DNA of 64,000 bases from Victivallales bacterium (lineage in GTDB: Bacteria; Verrucomicrobiota; Lentisphaeria; Victivallales; UBA1829). Position numbers and translations under genes: made by a program. The notes under the pieces were generated by a model. That model saw nothing but the letters and a program-made list of their open reading frames with translations. It searched no databases and was not told the origin of the DNA. The stretch's first letter is position 1; every line of letters starts with the position of its first letter. The stretch lies in the NCBI GenBank assembly GCA_016285345.1, contig JAEEQN010000001.1, positions 62,001 through 126,000 on the forward strand, given 5' to 3'. Below, in pieces: positions 60,097 through 64,000 of the stretch.

Positions 60097-61065
60097 TTAC
60101 TTCTTGATTACGGGGACGACGACCCAGCCGGAGGTGGACTCGGTGAACTCGCGGGCGGAGAAACACCAGATGACGACCTTCTTGTTCTTGATCCAGGCGG
60201 CGTCCTTGGCGGCCTTGCGGTAGAGGTTCGTGCGGACGACGGTCGAGGCGCTGCCCTTCACGCCGATGCGGTCGACGGGCATCTTGAGCTCGGAGGCGAG
60301 GCATTCGGCGAGGCCGGCGTTTTCCGCGAGCATGTCGCCGCCGGAGGAGAGGAACAGCGTGTGGCTGTCGCCGAGGAGCAGCACGGGCGAGGATTCGTCG
60401 ATGAGCTTGCCGGAATACTTCGTGATGGAAAGCTCTTCGGACGGCTGTGCAGCCTTGTCGAGGGAGAGCATGAGGTCGCCGACGATCTTGATCTTCTCGT
60501 CTTTTCCTTCGAATGTCTCTTTGCCCGGTTCGAGCTTGGAAAGCTCGACAAGCTTCTTCACGGCGAGCTTGATTCCAGCCTGATTCCAGTGAGCGTCCTG
60601 CTTGCAGTAGACGGGCTCTTTCGAGGCGGCAAACGTGTCATACAGGTCAAGTACCTCGATGCCCTTTGCCCGGAGCTCTTCATAGAACGGCTTCAGATAC
60701 ATCATGGCGTCGCCCTGTTTCAGCCCATCGAAAGGCACAACGGCGCACTTCGGCGGAACGGGCACGACGATGAGCTTGGCGCCGAGCTCCTTCAGCTCAT
60801 TGTTGAACGCCTCCATCGCCGGGATCGGGTTGGCGTTGTCCTTCTTCGTGGATTTGGAATGTTCCACGATCTTGCCTCCGGCGAGTTCGCCCGCGGAGAG
60901 ATGCGCGAGTTCGTTCTTGCTGTACAGCCAGCCGTCCTGGCCCTTGAACGTGATCGTGTTCGGCGTGACCTGTTCCATGGCCTTCTTCGCGATGTCCGCG
61001 ACGTCGGCGGCATAAGCCATGGTAGCGACCGCGGCAGTGAGGAGAGCAAGCAGAGTCTTTTTCAT
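60097..61065 (-). CDS. Secreted AlgX/AlgJ-like SGNH O-acetyltransferase, short form
   Basis: A 322-residue periplasmic protein with a signal peptide cleaved near AYA-AD. GQDGWLYSKNEL opens the AlgX-type SGNH domain; the catalytic Asp/His are D157 and H159 in CKQDAHWNQAG, and the Ser is S234 in LLLGDSHTLF. Such proteins move acetyl groups onto exopolysaccharide. It is the smaller of two AlgX/AlgJ-like proteins and lacks the C-terminal carbohydrate-binding module of AlgX. It is 28 bases after the AlgJ-like gene and is followed by a terminator. Confidence 0.83.
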   Translation of the reverse strand: MKKTLLALLTAAVATMAYAADVADIAKKAMEQVTPNTITFKGQDGWLYSKNELAHLSAGELAGGKIVEHSKSTKKDNANPIPAMEAFNNELKELGAKLIVVPVPPKCAVVPFDGLKQGDAMMYLKPFYEELRAKGIEVLDLYDTFAASKEPVYCKQDAHWNQAGIKLAVKKLVELSKLEPGKETFEGKDEKIKIVGDLMLSLDKAAQPSEELSITKYSGKLIDESSPVLLLGDSHTLFLSSGGDMLAENAGLAECLASELKMPVDRIGVKGSASTVVRTNLYRKAAKDAAWIKNKKVVIWCFSAREFTESTSGWVVVPVIKK

Positions 61066-61093
61066 ATTCGGAAACCTTTCTTTTGCGTTCAGG

Positions 61094-62620
61094 TTATTGT
61101 TTGTCGGTAGTGAGTTCGCCCCAGCACGGCTCCTGAAGGATCAGGTCGCCATCCTCGAATTCGCTCCGGTTCCAGCTGCCGTATTCCTCCTCGAAGTCGG
61201 CCCACGGTTTGAGCTCGATCCTGACCGGGTCGCCGATGCGGAGCCGGGCGGCGTCAGTCCAGACATTGTCGCGCATGCTGACGATGTATACCAGCGCTTC
61301 GGCGTTGCCGTCGATGTCGCCGAGGTGCAGGCTCATCACGTGGTCCTTGTACGGGGCGGAGTTCGGGCGAGGCACGGACGTAACCGCCAGCACGGTCGCA
61401 GTGACCGTCTTCGGTTCTTCTATGGTCAGAAAATCGCTTTCCTCATGTTCGCGCAATTCGAGCGGGGAATCCGTCCAGTCGCCGACGGCGAGCTCGCGGA
61501 TGGCGAACTCCCACACGACGACCTTCTTGCCGTCAAGGCGGTCCCGTCCGCGCAGAAATTCCGAGGACAGCACATCGCGCGTAGCATGGGCGCCAGCATC
61601 GTTTCTGGCGATCACGTCAATCGGACGTCCCAGCTCGTGGGCGAGCGTTTCGGCGAATCCGGCGCGCGCCCCCCAGCCCATGACGTCGAGCGAGAAGATA
61701 TTGGTGAAGCTGTCGCCGAGGAGAAGCACGTCAGAGGCGCGGTCCTGTACGACGTCGTACTGCACGACCTCGACCGTCTGCTTCGGGAAGATGTCGTCCA
61801 CGTCCGGAAGCTTCAGCATGTTCGCGATGTCGCCGCGCGCTGTAATCGTGGCTTTCGCGCCATCCTCGCTGCCGGCCTCGGCATCGCCGATCGCTTCCGC
61901 TGTCTTCTTCGCCGCCAGCCGCATGGCGGCAGGCGTCCAGTGTGTGTCGGTCTTGAGGTAGGATTCCACGCCGTCTTTCCGCATGGATTTGAAATCATCC
62001 GTGAAATCCAGCACGGCCACGCCGAGCTCGTTCATCTGCTTTTTAAACTCGGCGAACGATTTGTTGTTTCCGAGCTTGTCGCTCGCGCCGAGCTTGTCGC
62101 CGTAGACCAGCGGCTTGCCGGGCACCGGGATCAGGATCAGGCGGATGTCGCGGGCTTTGAGGTCATCGGCAAACTTTCTAATCGCCGCGACCGGATCGGG
62201 ATGCACGCCCGCGAGATCGCGCTTGTGCATGCGACCCTCCTGCAGGAATCCCGGATTCACGAGGTAGTCGTAGTCGCCGGAATAGAACAGCCAGCCGTCA
62301 CGGCCGACAATCACTTTTTCATTGCCCGTGCGGAAGCACTTCGTAAGGAATTCCTGAGCGGGCGTAAGCAGGATGGCGCGAAGCAAAGAGGTGTCCTCGA
62401 TCGCCGTCTCGTACTGTTTGAACGCCTTCTGCGCGGTCGCCGCAGGACGGATCTCCTTCAGCGGCGAAGAATAGACAAATTGCACGCACGGATAAATGCC
62501 GATGATCAAAAGGAAGAAAATGGAAAGGAAAAGTTTCTGTGCTTTCGAAACATCAGTTACGCCGATTTCCCGTTTTGCGATCTCTTCGCGGGAGAGCTTG
62601 ACTTTTTTTACTTCAGACAT
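61094..62620 (-). CDS. Membrane-anchored AlgJ-like SGNH O-acetyltransferase with extra C-terminal domain
   Basis: A 508-residue protein with one N-terminal membrane helix (LFLSIFFLLIIGIYPCVQFV, residues 30-50). The SGNH domain follows: VGRDGWLFYSGDYDY, catalytic D225 and H227 in LKTDTHWTPA, and S304 in LLLGDSFTN. The last 100 residues (VTATVLAVTSVPRPNSAPYK; LRIGDPVRIELKPWADFEEE) form an added beta-rich domain absent from AlgJ. It should act with the MBOAT protein encoded 12 bases upstream, receiving acetyl from the membrane. Confidence 0.83.
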   Translation of the reverse strand: MSEVKKVKLSREEIAKREIGVTDVSKAQKLFLSIFFLLIIGIYPCVQFVYSSPLKEIRPAATAQKAFKQYETAIEDTSLLRAILLTPAQEFLTKCFRTGNEKVIVGRDGWLFYSGDYDYLVNPGFLQEGRMHKRDLAGVHPDPVAAIRKFADDLKARDIRLILIPVPGKPLVYGDKLGASDKLGNNKSFAEFKKQMNELGVAVLDFTDDFKSMRKDGVESYLKTDTHWTPAAMRLAAKKTAEAIGDAEAGSEDGAKATITARGDIANMLKLPDVDDIFPKQTVEVVQYDVVQDRASDVLLLGDSFTNIFSLDVMGWGARAGFAETLAHELGRPIDVIARNDAGAHATRDVLSSEFLRGRDRLDGKKVVVWEFAIRELAVGDWTDSPLELREHEESDFLTIEEPKTVTATVLAVTSVPRPNSAPYKDHVMSLHLGDIDGNAEALVYIVSMRDNVWTDAARLRIGDPVRIELKPWADFEEEYGSWNRSEFEDGDLILQEPCWGELTTDKQ

Positions 62621-62632
62621 GATCGCGCCTCC

Positions 62633-64000
62633 TTAGAAGATGAAGTAGATGAACGGGTTGTAGCTCTGCGTGGTGAGCGCGATGAGCGAAACGAAGAACA
62701 GCACGATGCACCATGCGATCTTCGGCCAGGTGAGCCGCCGTGTGAAATCCCACGTCTGCGGAAGCGCCCAGATCGTGACGCCAGCCAGAATGAAGTTCAC
62801 CACATAATACGGATTGTAAATCAGGCCGCGGACTGCTTCGCCCTGTCCCGGCGTCGCGCCGCCGAACATGCATTTGAGGTACTGCCATGCGTCCGGCAGC
62901 GTGTCGGCGCGGAAGAACACCCACGCGATCAACACGATGAAGAACGTGATGAGGACTTGCAAAAGCGCCGGGAGCTTGTGGTAAATGCTTTCCTTGCCCT
63001 GTGCACGCTCGAACGCGAGGTAGCCGCCATGAATGCCGCCCCAGATCAGGAAGTTCCAGCTTGCGCCGTGCCAGAGGCCGCCAAGCAGCATGACGAGGGC
63101 CAGGTTGATGTACGTGCGGACGCTGCCCTTGCGGTTGCCGCCGAGCGGGATGTACAGGTAGTCGCGAAGCCACGTGGAAAGCGACAGGTGCCAACGCCGC
63201 CAGAATTCCGTGATCGACTTCGACCGGTACGGCGAATCGAAGTTCTTCGCGAACACGAATCCGAGCATCAGCCCGAGGCCGATCGCCATGTCGGAGTAGC
63301 CGCTGAAGTCGAAGTAGATCTGGAACGCATACGCCACCGCGCCGTACCAGGCGTCGAAACAGCTCAGGTCACCCGTATTGAACGTAGTGTCTGCGATCTT
63401 GCCGCACGGATTCGCGAGCAGGACTTTTTTCGCCATGCCGAGCATGAAAAACGCCGTGCCGCGCGCGAATTTCTCCCAGGTCAACGTGCGTTCGCGGAGC
63501 TGATCGGCGACGTCCTGGAACCGGATGATCGGTCCTGCGACGAGCTGCGGGAACATCGAAACGTAGCAGGCGTAGTCGATGAAGTTCGTTACGACCTTCG
63601 CGTCGCCTCGGTACACATCGATCACATAGCTCATGCTCTGGAACGTGTAGAAGCTGATGCCGAGCGGCAGCACCACGCGGAAGAACCCGAGGTACTGCGC
63701 TTCCGGGATGCCCAGCGCCGCCATCGTAGCATTGTAGTTGTCAAGCCCGAAGTTGAAGTACTTGAAGAAGCCGAGGATTGCGAGGTCGCAGACGATCGAA
63801 AGCGTCACGAACAGCTTCTTCCTCGCCGGATATGCCTGCATCAGGCGGCCGTTCGTGTAGTCCACGCTCGTATTGAACAGCATCAGCAGGCAGAACCACG
63901 GATTCGCCCACCCGTAGAAAATGTAGCTGAAGATCGTCAGCGTGAGGTGACGGAGTTTCTTCGGCGCGGCATAATACCCCAGCAGCGCCAGCGGCAGGAA
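62633..64000 (-). CDS. MBOAT O-acyltransferase AlgI-like (partial, N-terminus beyond window)
   Basis: At least 455 residues with many membrane helices; the frame remains open to the right edge (FLPLALLGYYAAPKKLRHL precedes the internal Met at 63883, so that Met is not the start). Typical AlgI/PatA blocks are YSDMAIGLGLMLGF, FWRRWHLSLSTWLRDYLYIP and LWHGASWNFLIWGGIHG with the catalytic His. It transfers acetyl across the inner membrane to the AlgJ/AlgX-like proteins downstream. The polysaccharide modified is not identified; no polymerase lies in the window. Confidence 0.92.
   Translation of the reverse strand, partial: FLPLALLGYYAAPKKLRHLTLTIFSYIFYGWANPWFCLLMLFNTSVDYTNGRLMQAYPARKKLFVTLSIVCDLAILGFFKYFNFGLDNYNATMAALGIPEAQYLGFFRVVLPLGISFYTFQSMSYVIDVYRGDAKVVTNFIDYACYVSMFPQLVAGPIIRFQDVADQLRERTLTWEKFARGTAFFMLGMAKKVLLANPCGKIADTTFNTGDLSCFDAWYGAVAYAFQIYFDFSGYSDMAIGLGLMLGFVFAKNFDSPYRSKSITEFWRRWHLSLSTWLRDYLYIPLGGNRKGSVRTYINLALVMLLGGLWHGASWNFLIWGGIHGGYLAFERAQGKESIYHKLPALLQVLITFFIVLIAWVFFRADTLPDAWQYLKCMFGGATPGQGEAVRGLIYNPYYVVNFILAGVTIWALPQTWDFTRRLTWPKIAWCIVLFFVSLIALTTQSYNPFIYFIF

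Overview
The window is GC-rich chromosomal DNA from a Gram-negative bacterium. It encodes apolipoprotein N-acyltransferase, lipoproteins with lipoboxes, sigma-54, alginate-type acetylation proteins and many secreted carbohydrate-active enzymes. GH35, GH43 and CE1 enzymes, discoidin domains, Gly-rich linkers, a WYL regulator and short promoters of the form TTG(a/c)(a/t)(a/t)-N16/17-TATA(T/G)T point to a polysaccharide-degrading member of the PVC group, most likely Lentisphaerota (Victivallis-like). That assignment is inference; no rRNA is present.

Layout. 1-3.0 kb: tail of a MORN-like protein, then an M42 peptidase-holA-HAD operon. 3.0-10 kb: lnt on the minus strand, then a tight nadB-pcnB-thioredoxin-like-metallophosphoesterase operon. 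10-14.3 kb: orphan DNA methyltransferase, GH35 lipoprotein, and a PIN/DUF6364 toxin-antitoxin pair with a palindromic operator. 14.3-18.2 kb: two membrane proteins (one with a ten-His run), folK and serA; serA has a perfect palindrome over its predicted transcription start. 18.3-24.2 kb: deoR-E2-E3-E1 operon for a 2-oxoacid dehydrogenase complex whose E2 lacks the usual catalytic His. 24.5-28.8 kb: two GH43-type secreted enzymes, the first with a huge Gly/Ala/Phe repeat inserted in its discoidin domain. 29-32.8 kb: AT-richer patch with an AbiEi/AbiEii-like pair, decayed DNA and a doubly frameshifted gene. 33-37.5 kb: two CE1 esterase paralogues around tRNA-Val and a WYL regulator. 37.5-40.8 kb: AT-rich island between two direct copies of the valS 3' end. 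40.7-47.4 kb: valS, rpoN and a large membrane protein. 47.5-51.7 kb: tRNA-Glu, a redox operon and an Fe-S flavin oxidoreductase. 51.9-59.9 kb: a GT-C-like membrane protein fused to an FG-GAP-like domain, then a convergent six-gene aminosugar/polyprenyl-phosphate cluster with an ATP-grasp enzyme. 60-64 kb: AlgX/AlgJ-like proteins and a partial MBOAT acetyltransferase.

How it fits together. Secreted GH35, GH43 and CE1 enzymes would dismantle plant or mucin-type glycans. The right-hand third concerns decoration of the cell's own surface: an Arn-like route (aminotransferase, SDR, polyprenyl-phosphate glycosyltransferase, EamA flippase pair, ATP-grasp ligase, possibly a GT-C transferase) and an alginate-type O-acetylation module. 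The most unusual items are the Arn-like/ATP-grasp cluster, the valS-flanked island, and the GH43 protein with the low-complexity insertion.
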